Assembly (NCBI GenBank): GCA_039033415.1
Contig: JBCCCR010000002.1
Location: 164,581 to 228,580, forward strand
Direction: 5' to 3'
Source of the DNA: Pseudomonadota bacterium
GTDB taxonomy: Bacteria > Pseudomonadota > Gammaproteobacteria > Xanthomonadales > SZUA-38
DNA length: 64,000 nt
Shown: piece by piece, positions 16,913-25,197 of the stretch
Layout: every line of letters starts with the position of its first letter
Position numbering within the stretch: position 1 is the first letter of the stretch
Translations under genes and position numbers: made by a program
Notes under the pieces: model-generated
Told to the model about the DNA's origin: nothing
Database searches by the model: none
What the model saw: only the letters and a program-made list of their open reading frames with translations

Positions 16913-18013
16913 ATGAATAAATCCTCCGCCCTTTCGCTTTTCTGCACCGCTCTGCTGACAACGCTGAGCGGCTGCGCCAGCGACACCGCTGTCGACACTG
17001 CAGTCGACAGCGAGCAGTCCATCACGATGAAGTCTGCGTCCATGGTGCCCGCCGGCCCCTGGCCAGACGGGGATCAGCGGGGGATGGCCAACACGCTGGG
17101 CGCAGGCACCTGGTCGCGTTGCGCACACTATCTGGCGGATGGGGGCGCTCAGTCCTACGAGCTGTCTCACGTTCGATCCAATGAGATGACGCAGTCGCCC
17201 TTCGGCGTTCCGCTGCAGTATGAGTTCCGACCCACCGTCGGTATTCCCGGGACCAAACACGCATTCAACGGCGAACAGATCGCAACCGGAGAGCCGGGCG
17301 CGCAGGGCACCCAGATGGACGCACTGGGACACTTTGCTTTTCTCGACACGCCCTGGGACGGCAGCGAACCGTTTCCCGCCGACGGCGCCAGCTATTATAG
17401 CGGTTACAGCCAGCAGGACGTGAAGCCCACAGCGGACTCGCCGCTGCTTAAGCTCGGCATCGAGCAGGTGCCGCCGATTGTCACCAGTGCGGTGCTGCTG
17501 GACGCTCGCTCGCACCTCGGCGGCGGCGACGCCCTCAAAGCGGGGCAGCTGATTACCGCTGACGATATCCAGGCGATGCTCGAAGCCCAGGGCCTGGGAT
17601 GGCGGGGTTTGATGGCAGGAGACGTGCTTTATATCTATACCGGATGGAGCGATATCTGGGATACCGACGAGTATTACACCAAAGGCCCGGGTATCTCTTA
17701 CGACGCAGCCCAGCTCATCGAAGACAGCAAGGTGGTGCTGGTCGCGCTGGACAATCCGTTTACCGACCCGGTGAACGAAGGTGCTCTGGCGGGCCAGGCC
17801 GGCCCGCCCGAAGGCACGCCACCTGGCCTGCCGTTTGCCATCCACCATTACAACCTGACCCAGTCGGGTATCCACCAGATTCAAAACATGAAGCTGGACG
17901 AGCTGGCCGAGGACCAAGTATGGCTGTCCTGCACCATGATCCTGCCGCTGCGCTCACAGGGCGGTTCAGGCTCTCCAGTGCGCCCCGTGGCAATCGGCGC
18001 GTCACGAGGTTAG
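16913..18013 (+). CDS. Cyclase-family (kynurenine-formamidase-like) lipoprotein
   Basis: The 366-residue protein has a lipoprotein signal with lipobox LSGC (C21). The body matches the cyclase/formamidase fold: NTLGAGTW, then the metal-site region GAQGTQMDALGHFAF (129-143), LLDARSHLG, GDVLYIYTGWSD and IHHYNLTQSGIHQIQNM. In the usual HxGTHxDxxxH motif the first His is Ala130 and the second is Gln134, while D136 and H140 remain, so metal binding differs from the classic kynurenine formamidase. Such Gln variants occur in a related branch, as far as I recall. The genes upstream suggest hydrolysis of an amide or lactone outside the cell before uptake. Confidence 0.82.
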   Translation: MNKSSALSLFCTALLTTLSGCASDTAVDTAVDSEQSITMKSASMVPAGPWPDGDQRGMANTLGAGTWSRCAHYLADGGAQSYELSHVRSNEMTQSPFGVPLQYEFRPTVGIPGTKHAFNGEQIATGEPGAQGTQMDALGHFAFLDTPWDGSEPFPADGASYYSGYSQQDVKPTADSPLLKLGIEQVPPIVTSAVLLDARSHLGGGDALKAGQLITADDIQAMLEAQGLGWRGLMAGDVLYIYTGWSDIWDTDEYYTKGPGISYDAAQLIEDSKVVLVALDNPFTDPVNEGALAGQAGPPEGTPPGLPFAIHHYNLTQSGIHQIQNMKLDELAEDQVWLSCTMILPLRSQGGSGSPVRPVAIGASRG

Positions 18014-18025
18014 CGGAGAAGGCTA

Positions 18026-18559
18026 CTAGCTGTAGGTGCCGCGAATCGGGTAGTTATTCTCCGGCTTTCGGATCCACTCGAGGCCTGACACGAGCGTCTC
18101 AAGGTCGGGTCTTGCAAATGGGTTATTCGACTCGTCCGCGACCTGCAGCTCGCCGTCTCCGTTGATGACGAACAGACCTGGCTCCGCAAAGTTGTGGTCG
18201 GTCTCCTGTTCGGAGCGTGGAATGGAAATATAGAGACCGAGCTCCTGCATCTGCTCAAGCGTCAGTCCGTGGAACAGCGGGAAGTTGACGTCGAGGCGAG
18301 ACTGATGCTCCTCAAGCTGCGCCGCGCTGTCTGCTGACACCGCCGCCACATCAACGCCAATAACCTGCAAACGCTCACGGAAACCCGCCAGATTGTTCAG
18401 AAATTTGGTGCAAAGCGGGCAGTGACGACCTCGATAGACCACCACCATCTGCCAGTCCGCTTTGCCGGTCGGTTTGCTGATGTCGATCGTCTCGCCCTCT
18501 GGGCTTTGCACCCGAAGCCTTGGAAACGCAGCGCCGGCGTGAAGTTTTTCGGTTTTCAT
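18026..18559 (-). CDS. AhpC/TSA-type peroxiredoxin-like protein
   Basis: The 177-residue thioredoxin-fold protein has the redox motif C47-P-L-C50 in VVYRGRHCPLCTKFLNNL, after the domain start GAAFPRLRVQSPEGE. The CxxC differs from the single peroxidatic Cys of classic AhpC and fits the AhpC/TSA peroxiredoxin-like group whose partner is uncertain. There is no signal peptide, so it is cytoplasmic. It follows mdaB by 8 bp on the same strand, so the two form an oxidative or electrophile stress operon. Confidence 0.85.
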   Translation of the reverse strand: MKTEKLHAGAAFPRLRVQSPEGETIDISKPTGKADWQMVVVYRGRHCPLCTKFLNNLAGFRERLQVIGVDVAAVSADSAAQLEEHQSRLDVNFPLFHGLTLEQMQELGLYISIPRSEQETDHNFAEPGLFVINGDGELQVADESNNPFARPDLETLVSGLEWIRKPENNYPIRGTYS

Positions 18560-18567
18560 GGGATTCC

Positions 18568-19152
18568 TCAGAAGTGGGTCGACAGGTGTTCGTGAAACCG
18601 CTCAAAGTCGCTTTCGATGTTCGGATTCTTCAAAACGTCAAAGCAAGCGAAGGTGGGCAACGGCTCCATGTCGAAGAAGCGAAAATTCATGTGCATCGGA
18701 AAAAACAGATCATCGATGCTCTTGCCCTGAAACAGAAATTGATCTGAATCATCAAAAGCTTCAGCGGGCGCGTTGAGGGTCAAGGACATCATGTAGCGCG
18801 TGCCGGCCAGAGTCCCGCCAGAACCGTACTGCTTGGAAGCATCGGATCGAGACCGACCGTCACCGTCGCAGAGTTGCCCGGACATACCGGCACTGTAGAC
18901 GTCATCCATATATTGCTTAAAACGCCACGGAATACACATCCAGTTGACCGGTGACTGCAGGAAAACGACGTCAGCCCACTGGTGTTTCTCCAGTTCCGTC
19001 GGGATGTCCCAATCCTTGAGCACGTCGGTGTGCTGGAGCTCGTAGCCCTTTTGTTCGAGAAAGCTACCGGCTTTCTCCGCCAGCGATCGGTTGAGCCTGC
19101 CGCTGGAAAAGTCACTCGGATGGTGGGCATTAATGATAAGTGCCGTAGGCAT
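18568..19152 (-). CDS. mdaB: NAD(P)H:quinone oxidoreductase MdaB
   Basis: The 194-residue flavodoxin-like-fold enzyme matches MdaB in length and in motifs: [17 protein letters not shown] at the FMN site, [20 protein letters not shown], and the diagnostic [17 protein letters not shown] followed by [14 protein letters not shown]. MdaB reduces quinones by two electrons using NADPH and FAD, protecting against redox cycling. It is first in a two-gene operon with the peroxiredoxin-like gene. The upstream 121-bp AT-rich gap contains a -10-like TATACT and an inverted repeat. Confidence 0.9.
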   Translation of the reverse strand: MPTALIINAHHPSDFSSGRLNRSLAEKAGSFLEQKGYELQHTDVLKDWDIPTELEKHQWADVVFLQSPVNWMCIPWRFKQYMDDVYSAGMSGQLCDGDGRSRSDASKQYGSGGTLAGTRYMMSLTLNAPAEAFDDSDQFLFQGKSIDDLFFPMHMNFRFFDMEPLPTFACFDVLKNPNIESDFERFHEHLSTHF

Positions 19153-19218
19153 GACGCAGGGGACCTCTAAAGTTACTGATCAGATCAAAATGGTGAGGAA
19201 CATAGGAACCTATTTCAA

Positions 19219-19238
19219 CCAGTATACTTTTAGTAACC
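19219..19238 (-). promoter_or_regulatory. Promoter/operator candidate upstream of mdaB
   Basis: Read on the minus strand this stretch is GGTTACTAAAAGTATACTGG. It holds the inverted half-sites TACT/AGTA and a -10-like TATACT (19221-19226). Quinone-reductase genes are often controlled by HxlR/MarR-type regulators that bind TACT..AGTA-like sites, so this is a plausible operator overlapping the promoter. No cognate regulator is adjacent. Confidence 0.4.
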
Positions 19239-19273
19239 TATTGGTTTGGTGATTCCGGTCGAAGCAGTTGCGC

Positions 19274-20440
19274 TCAGATTTCGACGGTGATGGGGTTGTA
19301 CTCCATCACCTGGTCCAGCCCCGCCGCGGGTGGTTTACTTCGCTCCGCCGGATCGTCACTCATGTAGCGTTCGGCCCGTTCCAGGCTGATCCGTTGCATC
19401 AGCTGTCCGCGAGGCAAACGGGCTCGCTCATACCGGGCGAGGCCCTCGGTCGAATCATCCGGGCAGGCTTCCAGACACCTTGCCAGGATGTATCCATCTT
19501 CGATCGCTAGGTTGGCGCCCATGCCGTAGAACGGCGTCATCGGGTGTGCGGCATCGCCGAGTAGCGCCATGCGGCGGGTCACCCAGCGGTCCAGCGGCTG
19601 TCGCGTGTAGAGGGCCCAACGCATGCACCGCTGAGAAGGCGTGGCGCTGATGATTTCCACCACGTCCTGGTGCCAGCCGTGGAACTCCGCCAGCACCTCA
19701 GAAACCTCTGCGCTGCTATGCCAGCTTTCGGTGGTGAAATCGGGTTTGCGGGCAATGGCGACGTAGTTAATGAGCGAGCCGTGACGCACCGGATAACGGG
19801 CAAAGAGCTTGTCGGGCGATGCAAACGCGGCAAAGTGTGGATCGAACGTGAGATCCGGCAGAGCCCGACTCGGCACCAGACCGCGCCAGGCCACATAGCC
19901 GGTGAAGTGGGCAGGTTCCGCGCTAAACATCAGCTGGCGAACGGTGGACTTCAGACCATCGCAAGCCATCAGGAGGTCATACTCGGCGCCCTCGCCGTTC
20001 GCAAACTGGAGCACCACACGCTCGGGCGTTTCGTCAACGCCAGTTAACTCGTGCGCTGGGCGCAACCAGTCCCCGGGCAAGGCCTCCAGCAGCAGCCGGT
20101 GTAAGTCCGCGCGATGCACATGCCGGGTGACCGAGCCGTATCGCTCACGATAGGCGTCGAGATCGCGTTGTTCGTAGCTCAGCCTCTTCCCGGTCTCAAA
20201 GTGCAAGGCACCCAGGCTCGGTGTGGGCGGCTCTAGCGCCTCAAGCCCTGGCCCCAAACCCAGGGCCTCGAGCACTAGGCTGGCGCGAGCGTTGATCGTC
20301 AGGCCGGCACCCACTTCTCCGAGCTCCGCCGCCTGTTCATACACCGAACAGTCGAATCCCCGCTGACGCAACGCAACGGCCGCCGTCAACCCACCGATGC
20401 CAGCACCGATGATCGCAATTCTTGGGTGGCTTGCTTTCAG
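19274..20440 (-). CDS. FAD-dependent aromatic-ring monooxygenase (salicylate-hydroxylase type), CTG start
   Basis: The 388-residue flavoprotein belongs to the class A hydroxylases. The dinucleotide motif IAIIGAGIGGL lies at residues 8-18, the DG motif in MACDGLKSTVR, and the second FAD motif in RRMALLGDAAHPMTPFYGMG. A TTG at 20389 would begin after the GxGxxG glycines, so it cannot be the start. The only sensible codon in the frame is CTG 20440, six nt after GGGAG, and no ATG, GTG or TTG exists back to the stop at 20501. The substrate is likely a phenolic or aromatic acid. It ends 121 bp before mdaB in the same direction. Confidence 0.87.
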   Translation of the reverse strand: MKASHPRIAIIGAGIGGLTAAVALRQRGFDCSVYEQAAELGEVGAGLTINARASLVLEALGLGPGLEALEPPTPSLGALHFETGKRLSYEQRDLDAYRERYGSVTRHVHRADLHRLLLEALPGDWLRPAHELTGVDETPERVVLQFANGEGAEYDLLMACDGLKSTVRQLMFSAEPAHFTGYVAWRGLVPSRALPDLTFDPHFAAFASPDKLFARYPVRHGSLINYVAIARKPDFTTESWHSSAEVSEVLAEFHGWHQDVVEIISATPSQRCMRWALYTRQPLDRWVTRRMALLGDAAHPMTPFYGMGANLAIEDGYILARCLEACPDDSTEGLARYERARLPRGQLMQRISLERAERYMSDDPAERSKPPAAGLDQVMEYNPITVEI

Positions 20441-20504
20441 CGCCTGCTCCCAGCGGTTATGTGAGGGAAAGTCGTCGTCACCGATTCCTAGTGGGCTGTG
20501 CAGC

Positions 20505-20510
20505 TATAAT
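20505..20510 (+). promoter_or_regulatory. -10 box upstream of the NmrA-like gene
   Basis: A perfect TATAAT lies 82 bp before the ATG at 20592, in the divergent gap between the monooxygenase and the NmrA-like gene. No convincing -35 hexamer is visible. Confidence 0.4.
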
Positions 20511-20591
20511 CGCCAAAACGATTATGGTGCTTTCCGGCAGCGACCAGCAAGGCGTCGATCGCAGCGCAGCAACCTCTAGGGAGCTTAACCA

Positions 20592-21446
20592 ATGATTTTG
20601 ATTACCGGCGCAACCGGACGCGTTGGCGGTGCCGCCAGCGCCGCGCTCTCCCGGGAGGGAACTGCCCATCGAGTGTTGGTCCGAGATCCCGGCAAATTCA
20701 CTGCGGCTGACGGCGCGGCGGTGGAAGTGGTTCGCGGCGCTATGGAGAATCCGGACGAGCTTCGCGAGGCGCTGCGGGGCACCACCGGGGCCCTGCTGGT
20801 CATGGGCAATCATCCGAGCCAGCCAACGCTGGAAAAACAGTTTGCCAGCCTGGCGGCCGAAGCAGGGGTGAAGCACCTCGTCAAAGTCTCTTCGATGGAA
20901 GCGGGGCCTGAGTCAGTTGCGGCATTTCCGAAACAGCACTTTGAAACGGAAGAACATATCCGTTCTTTGGATGTGGACTGGACCTTTCTACAGCCCAACT
21001 TCTTCATGCAAAACCTGCTGATGTACGCCGGTTCGATCACCGGCGCCGGCGTGTTCGCACTACCGTTGGGTATGGCGCGGACTGCTCCGGTTGATACGCG
21101 AGACGTCGGCGCCGTGGCTGCCGCCGTGCTCTCCAGTGACCAGTGGCGAAACCAGGCGCTGCGGCTCACGGGCCCCGAACTCATGCACTTCGAGCAGGTC
21201 GCGGACGTGATGTCGACCGTGCTGGGCAAGCCGATCAAATATGTGGCGCAATCGCCGGAAGCGTTTCGCGAGGTGCTGTCAGGCTTTGTGCACGAACCCT
21301 GGCAGCTCAACGGCGTATGTGAGCTGTTCGCCGAGATTGCGAATGGCTCGCTGGACGAGAGAACTGATACCGTCAAACAGGTGCTCGGCCGCGACCCGAT
21401 CAGCCTGGCACGCTTTGCCGCTGACCATACGACGGTATTCACCTGA
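20592..21446 (+). CDS. NmrA/QorB-like NAD(P)-binding SDR
   Basis: The 284-residue atypical SDR begins with the Rossmann motif MILITGATGRVGGAASAAL. It contains VKVSSMEAGPESV and the membrane-of-the-site strand DWTFLQPNFFMQNLL typical of NmrA/HSCARG-like proteins and NAD(P)H:quinone oxidoreductase 2 (QorB). It lacks a clear YxxxK, in line with NmrA-type redox sensors, so catalysis is uncertain. It is preceded by a -10 box, converges with the glycosylase gene, and ends near a strong hairpin. Confidence 0.85.
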   Translation: MILITGATGRVGGAASAALSREGTAHRVLVRDPGKFTAADGAAVEVVRGAMENPDELREALRGTTGALLVMGNHPSQPTLEKQFASLAAEAGVKHLVKVSSMEAGPESVAAFPKQHFETEEHIRSLDVDWTFLQPNFFMQNLLMYAGSITGAGVFALPLGMARTAPVDTRDVGAVAAAVLSSDQWRNQALRLTGPELMHFEQVADVMSTVLGKPIKYVAQSPEAFREVLSGFVHEPWQLNGVCELFAEIANGSLDERTDTVKQVLGRDPISLARFAADHTTVFT

Positions 21447-21454
21447 GCGTGGAG

Positions 21455-21475
21455 GCCTTGGCGATGAGCCAAGGC
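21455..21475. terminator. Hairpin between convergent genes
   Basis: The perfect 8-bp stem GCCTTGGC/GCCAAGGC with loop GATGA sits between the NmrA-like stop (21446) and the glycosylase stop (21475-21477). The position fits a bidirectional transcription end, though no U-run follows on either strand. Confidence 0.45.
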
Positions 21476-22365
21476 TAACGCCAGCCAAATACGACTTCTC
21501 TTCGTGGGCCGCGGCGTGGTGCGGCGATTCTGGCGGCCATCAGCAGGCGTACTACGCGAAACGCCTGGCCGGCAAATGGCGAAAGCAGCTCTACCATCCG
21601 TTCATCTGTTCCGCGCGCCTCACCCGCCAAAGCCCAGCAGACCGTATTGGGCAGATGCAAGTCCTTGAGGATGATCGGATCGGGTCGCCCCAGTCGCATC
21701 CCGAGCGCAGACGCGGCGGTCCAGGGGCCTATCCCCGGAATACATTGAAGGAGCGCCATCGCCTCGTCCGTTGGCAGGATTCGAGCCTTTTCGAGCCGGC
21801 TGGCGGCAAAAGCGACTTCGAGCAATGTTTTGGCCTGGGCTCTCGCCATACCAAAACGCATCAGCTGGCTGACGCTGGTTCGGCCCAGCGCTCTGGGGGT
21901 TGGCGGAAGGGTCAGCCCGGCAGGGCCTGGCGCCGGTTCACCGAGTGCTTCGCAGAGGCGTCGCCAGGCGAAAGCCGCTTCGTTCCACGTGACCCGCTGC
22001 TGCAGAGTGGTCACCAGCAGCGATTCATAGACGTTTGCCGCGTTGGCCAGCATAAGTCCGGCGTGCGCTTTGCGAAGGCGATCGAGCAGCCGGTGCGGCG
22101 GCATCTCATCATCCGTATCGGCAAACCCCAGCCATAGCGGCAGCACCGACTGCGCCGCCGATGCCCCATCGCCGTGGGCCTCAACCGCCAGACCTCCCTC
22201 GCCTGCCACGCGAACACGGACTGTCACCGCCTCACCTTCAACCCAAGCGCAGCGCCAAAGCCCGTCGTTTTCTCGTCGCAGAGTCGGGTCGCCGCCACCG
22301 GTGCGCAGCAACCGAGTCGATTCAAAAAAATCGTAGCTCGGCGGCGTGTTTAGCTTGAACTCCAT
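21475..22365 (-). CDS. AlkA-like HhH-GPD DNA-3-methyladenine glycosylase
   Basis: The 296-residue base-excision repair enzyme has the helix-hairpin-helix signature LLQCIPGIGPWTAASALGMRL followed by catalytic Asp in IILKDLHLP. It also has the family segment ESLLVTTLQQRVTWNEAAFAWRRLCEALG. It should remove alkylated purines from DNA. A longer frame reaches 22491 but would overlap the 3' end of the upstream gene by 86 bp and carry a non-family leader. ATG 22365 (or 22374) begins at the conserved MEFKLNTPPSYDFFES. There is no Ada domain and no adjacent ada gene. It lies downstream of yqjG on the same strand with a 40-bp gap. Confidence 0.86.
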   Translation of the reverse strand: MEFKLNTPPSYDFFESTRLLRTGGGDPTLRRENDGLWRCAWVEGEAVTVRVRVAGEGGLAVEAHGDGASAAQSVLPLWLGFADTDDEMPPHRLLDRLRKAHAGLMLANAANVYESLLVTTLQQRVTWNEAAFAWRRLCEALGEPAPGPAGLTLPPTPRALGRTSVSQLMRFGMARAQAKTLLEVAFAASRLEKARILPTDEAMALLQCIPGIGPWTAASALGMRLGRPDPIILKDLHLPNTVCWALAGEARGTDERMVELLSPFAGQAFRVVRLLMAARIAAPRRGPRREVVFGWR

Positions 22366-22405
22366 GGCCGCCATAGTAAACGCGAGTGCGGTCAGCTTCG
22401 TCCGT

Positions 22406-23410
22406 TCACGCTGACGAGCTGATCGGCTCCCCCGGCAGTCGCTCTCGGTTATGCGGTTCGTCATAAACCAACGTCGGCCCGGCCGGCACAATACGGGTTG
22501 GGTTTACGCTTGGATGACTCACGTAGTAGTGCTTTTTGATGTGCTCAAAATTGACGGTGGGGCGGATCTTTGGGTGCTGGAAGATTTCGCGCGTGTACGC
22601 CCAGAGGTTCGGGTAATCGATGAGGCGCCGCAGGTTGCATTTGAAGTGCCCAACATAGACGGGATCAAAACGAATCAGCGTGGTGAACAGCCGGATATCG
22701 GCCTCGGTGAAACGGCTGCCGACCAGATAGCGTCGATTTGCCAGCAGCTCTTCCAGCCAATCCAGCGTCTCAAAAAGCGGGAAAACGTTCTCTTCGTAGG
22801 CCTCCTGCGTGGTCGCAAAGCCGGATTTGTAAACGCCGTTGTTGAGCGTCGCGTAGACCCGCTCGTTAATCTGGTCGATTTCGCTGCGATGCTCTTCCGG
22901 ATAGTAATCACCCGCCGCTGCGCCGAGATCGTCGAAGGCCGTATTAAGGATGCGAATGATCTCCGACGACTCGTTGCTAACGATCGAGCCCGTCTGTTTG
23001 TCCCATAGAATCGGTACCGTGACGCGACCGGTGAAGTCAGAATCCGCGGCGGTATAGACCTGATGCAAAAACTCGGCGCCGTTGATGGGATCGGCCACGA
23101 CACCTTCTCCCTCAGCAAATGTCCAGCCAGAATCGGCCATATGCCAATGAACCACGGAATAGGGCAAGAAGTCCTCCAGCCCCTTGAGCGCTCGCATTAT
23201 GAGCGTGCGGTGAGCCCACGGGCAGGCGAGCCCCACATAGAGGTGGTAGCGATCGGGTGCCGCCGCATAGCCGCCCTCGCCGGACGGCCCAGGCGATCCA
23301 TCCGCCGTGATCCAGCTTCGAAAAGCCTGCTCCTGGCGCTTGAACCGACCACCGGTTGATTCAGTGTCGTACCACTGATCCTTCCATTCGCCGTCCACCA
23401 AAAGGCCCAT
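22406..23410 (-). CDS. yqjG: Glutathionyl-hydroquinone reductase (YqjG/xi-class GST)
   Basis: The 334-residue protein is an xi-class glutathione transferase. It has the family N-terminus MGLLVDGEWKDQWYDT, the catalytic-Cys motif LACPWAHRTLIM (C63) and the C-terminal helical domain with GSRFTEADIRLFTTLIRFDPVYVGHFKCN. It reduces glutathionyl-hydroquinones to free hydroquinones, often in quinone or chloro-aromatic degradation. ATG 23410 is preceded by GGAG at 7-nt spacing, which decides it over the ATG at 23434. Neighbours (MdaB, AzoR, ring hydroxylase) share a quinone-stress theme. Confidence 0.92.
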   Translation of the reverse strand: MGLLVDGEWKDQWYDTESTGGRFKRQEQAFRSWITADGSPGPSGEGGYAAAPDRYHLYVGLACPWAHRTLIMRALKGLEDFLPYSVVHWHMADSGWTFAEGEGVVADPINGAEFLHQVYTAADSDFTGRVTVPILWDKQTGSIVSNESSEIIRILNTAFDDLGAAAGDYYPEEHRSEIDQINERVYATLNNGVYKSGFATTQEAYEENVFPLFETLDWLEELLANRRYLVGSRFTEADIRLFTTLIRFDPVYVGHFKCNLRRLIDYPNLWAYTREIFQHPKIRPTVNFEHIKKHYYVSHPSVNPTRIVPAGPTLVYDEPHNRERLPGEPISSSA

Positions 23411-23501
23411 CGCGTCACTCCATATGTGTTGCATAACTGGCTCAACAGTATGCGGGCGGGCGGCCCGGGTAGGAAGCTAGCTTGCGTCCAGCAGGCCGGG
23501 A

Positions 23502-24422
23502 TCAGGCGCTTCCGCAGTGGCGATCCCAGACGGGTGTACGGGCAAACGTTTCGGCTAGAAAATCGATGAACGCGCGAACCCGATGAGATAGGTGCCGAGT
23601 CGGGGGGTAGACGGCCCACGCCGGCGTTGCCGGCCATTGGTATTCCGTCAGCAGGGGCACCAGCTCGCCGCTCGCTACGGCAGCGCCCGCAATGAAGGTT
23701 GGCTGCATCGCAATACCCCGCCCCTCCGCCGCCAGGGCGCAGATCAGGTCTCCGCTGGAGGCCGCCATCCAGGGATTGACCTCTACGGTGATCGGGACAC
23801 CGTCAGCGTCCCGGCACTTCCAGCGATTGGGGTGCGCCAGGTTGCTGTAAACGAGGCACCGATGACTAGTCAGTTCTTCAGGCGAGGTTGGCACGCCGCG
23901 TTCCGCGAGGTAGCTGGGCGAGGCCACAATCACGGTCCGCGCGTCAAACAGGCGCCGCGCAATCATCGTCGAATCTTCAAGATGGCTGATCCGCAGGGCC
24001 AGGTCTGCCCCTTCCTCGAGCAGATCGACGCGCCTGTCATTCAGATCGAGGTCGAAGCTCACCTTTGGATGCATGCGCGCGAACTCACCAATGGGTTCAG
24101 CCATGTGCCTCAAACCGAACGATAGCGGCAGTGCTACCTTGAGTCGGCCACGCAGCTCACCCTGGGACTGCGCCACTGCCGATTCCGCTTCGTCCAGGTC
24201 GGCCAGGATGCGGGCGGCCTGATCGTAAAACCCCTGCCCGGTGTCCGTGAGATTCAGCCGCCGCGTAGTCCGGCGAATGAGCTCAGCGCCAAGACGTTGC
24301 TCGAGTCCGGTGAGCCGACGACTGACGGCCGACTTTGCGATGCCCAAGCGATCCGCTGCCTGCGTGATGCTGCCGGCTTCCACCACCGCCACAAACGCTT
24401 CGAGATCGTCGAATCGATTCAT
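23502..24422 (-). CDS. LysR family transcriptional regulator
   Basis: The 306-residue regulator has the N-terminal winged HTH (MNRFDDLEAFVAVVEAGSIT, AADRLGIAKSAVSRRLTGLE, RRTTRRLNLTDTG) and a periplasmic-binding-protein-like effector domain (LRGRLKVALPLSFGLRHMAEP). It is divergent from azoR across a 110-bp gap that carries two inverted repeats, the standard arrangement for a LysR protein controlling its neighbour. The likely inducers are quinones, azo compounds or other electrophiles, which is inference from azoR. Confidence 0.93.
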   Translation of the reverse strand: MNRFDDLEAFVAVVEAGSITQAADRLGIAKSAVSRRLTGLEQRLGAELIRRTTRRLNLTDTGQGFYDQAARILADLDEAESAVAQSQGELRGRLKVALPLSFGLRHMAEPIGEFARMHPKVSFDLDLNDRRVDLLEEGADLALRISHLEDSTMIARRLFDARTVIVASPSYLAERGVPTSPEELTSHRCLVYSNLAHPNRWKCRDADGVPITVEVNPWMAASSGDLICALAAEGRGIAMQPTFIAGAAVASGELVPLLTEYQWPATPAWAVYPPTRHLSHRVRAFIDFLAETFARTPVWDRHCGSA

Positions 24423-24438
24423 ATTGTTGCTATTTGGA

Positions 24439-24495
24439 GAACAATATTGTTCTTGGATTCATGTTTATCCCTTTCAGATCAATAGTCAAACTATT
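24439..24495. promoter_or_regulatory. Two operator candidates between lysR and azoR
   Basis: The first is the perfect 14-bp palindrome GAACAATATTGTTC (24439-24452), 17 bp from the LysR start. The second is AATAGTCAAACTATT (24481-24495), 38 bp before the azoR ATG, with a LysR-type T-N11-A pattern. Both lie in AT-rich DNA in the divergent gap, fitting LysR autoregulation and azoR control. Confidence 0.55.
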
Positions 24496-24532
24496 GCTCA
24501 ATCGTTAGGAATTGTTTTGCAGGAGATGCTCC

Positions 24533-25162
24533 ATGACCCACTCACTCAACATTCTGGAAGTCAGCGCAAGCGGCCGCCGCGGCGACTCTGTCAGCCGGCA
24601 GCTGACCGCAGACGTGGTTGGCGCACTCGAGGATCGCTACAGCGGCGCCTCAGTTGTGCGACGAGACCTCAATGAGGGCATCGGCTTTGTGGACGAAAGC
24701 TGGATCGCCGCTAACTTTACGAACGCAGAAGATCGGACCCAATCGCAGCGTGATCGGCTCGCCGAATCTGACGCACTCGTCGCGGAGCTAGCGGCGGCGG
24801 ACGTGATTGTGATCGGTGCCCCGATCTACAACTTTGGCGTGCCGGCAACGCTCAAGGCTTGGATCGATCAAGTCGCCAGAGCTCGGCTGACGTTCCGGTA
24901 CACCGAAAACGGTCCGGTGGGACTGTTGAAGGGCAAGAAAGCCTATGTCGTCGTCGCCTCCGGCGGCGTACCGGTCGACGCTGCCGTCGATTTTGCCACT
25001 CCCTATCTGCGTCACGCGCTCGCCTTCCTGGGTATTCAGGATGTCGAAGTAATCGCCGCAGATCAGCTCAATAGCCGCGGCGCTGACGCGATCAGTGAGG
25101 CTCGACGCGACATCGCCCAACGAATCCACACCTCGCCGAGCCTCAACAGCGCGACTGCTTAA
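24533..25162 (+). CDS. azoR: FMN-dependent NADH-azoreductase / quinone reductase
   Basis: The 209-residue flavodoxin-like enzyme matches AzoR: NILEVSASGRRGDSVSRQL at the FMN phosphate site, IVIGAPIYNFGVPATLKAWIDQ (here VIVIGAPIYNFG), and FRYTENGPVGLLKGKKAYVVVASGG. It reduces quinones and azo dyes with NADH. ATG 24533 has AGGAGA six nt upstream, so the earlier start at 24512 is rejected. It is co-directional with doxX, 35 bp downstream, and divergent from lysR. Confidence 0.93.
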   Translation: MTHSLNILEVSASGRRGDSVSRQLTADVVGALEDRYSGASVVRRDLNEGIGFVDESWIAANFTNAEDRTQSQRDRLAESDALVAELAAADVIVIGAPIYNFGVPATLKAWIDQVARARLTFRYTENGPVGLLKGKKAYVVVASGGVPVDAAVDFATPYLRHALAFLGIQDVEVIAADQLNSRGADAISEARRDIAQRIHTSPSLNSATA

Positions 25163-25197
25163 ACCAACAATTAGTCATTACCCAGGGAAAAATCACT

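Noticed and set aside
16778-17917. A 379-codon minus-strand frame
   Set aside because: It is antisense to the cyclase-family gene and the small symporter peptide, both supported by context.
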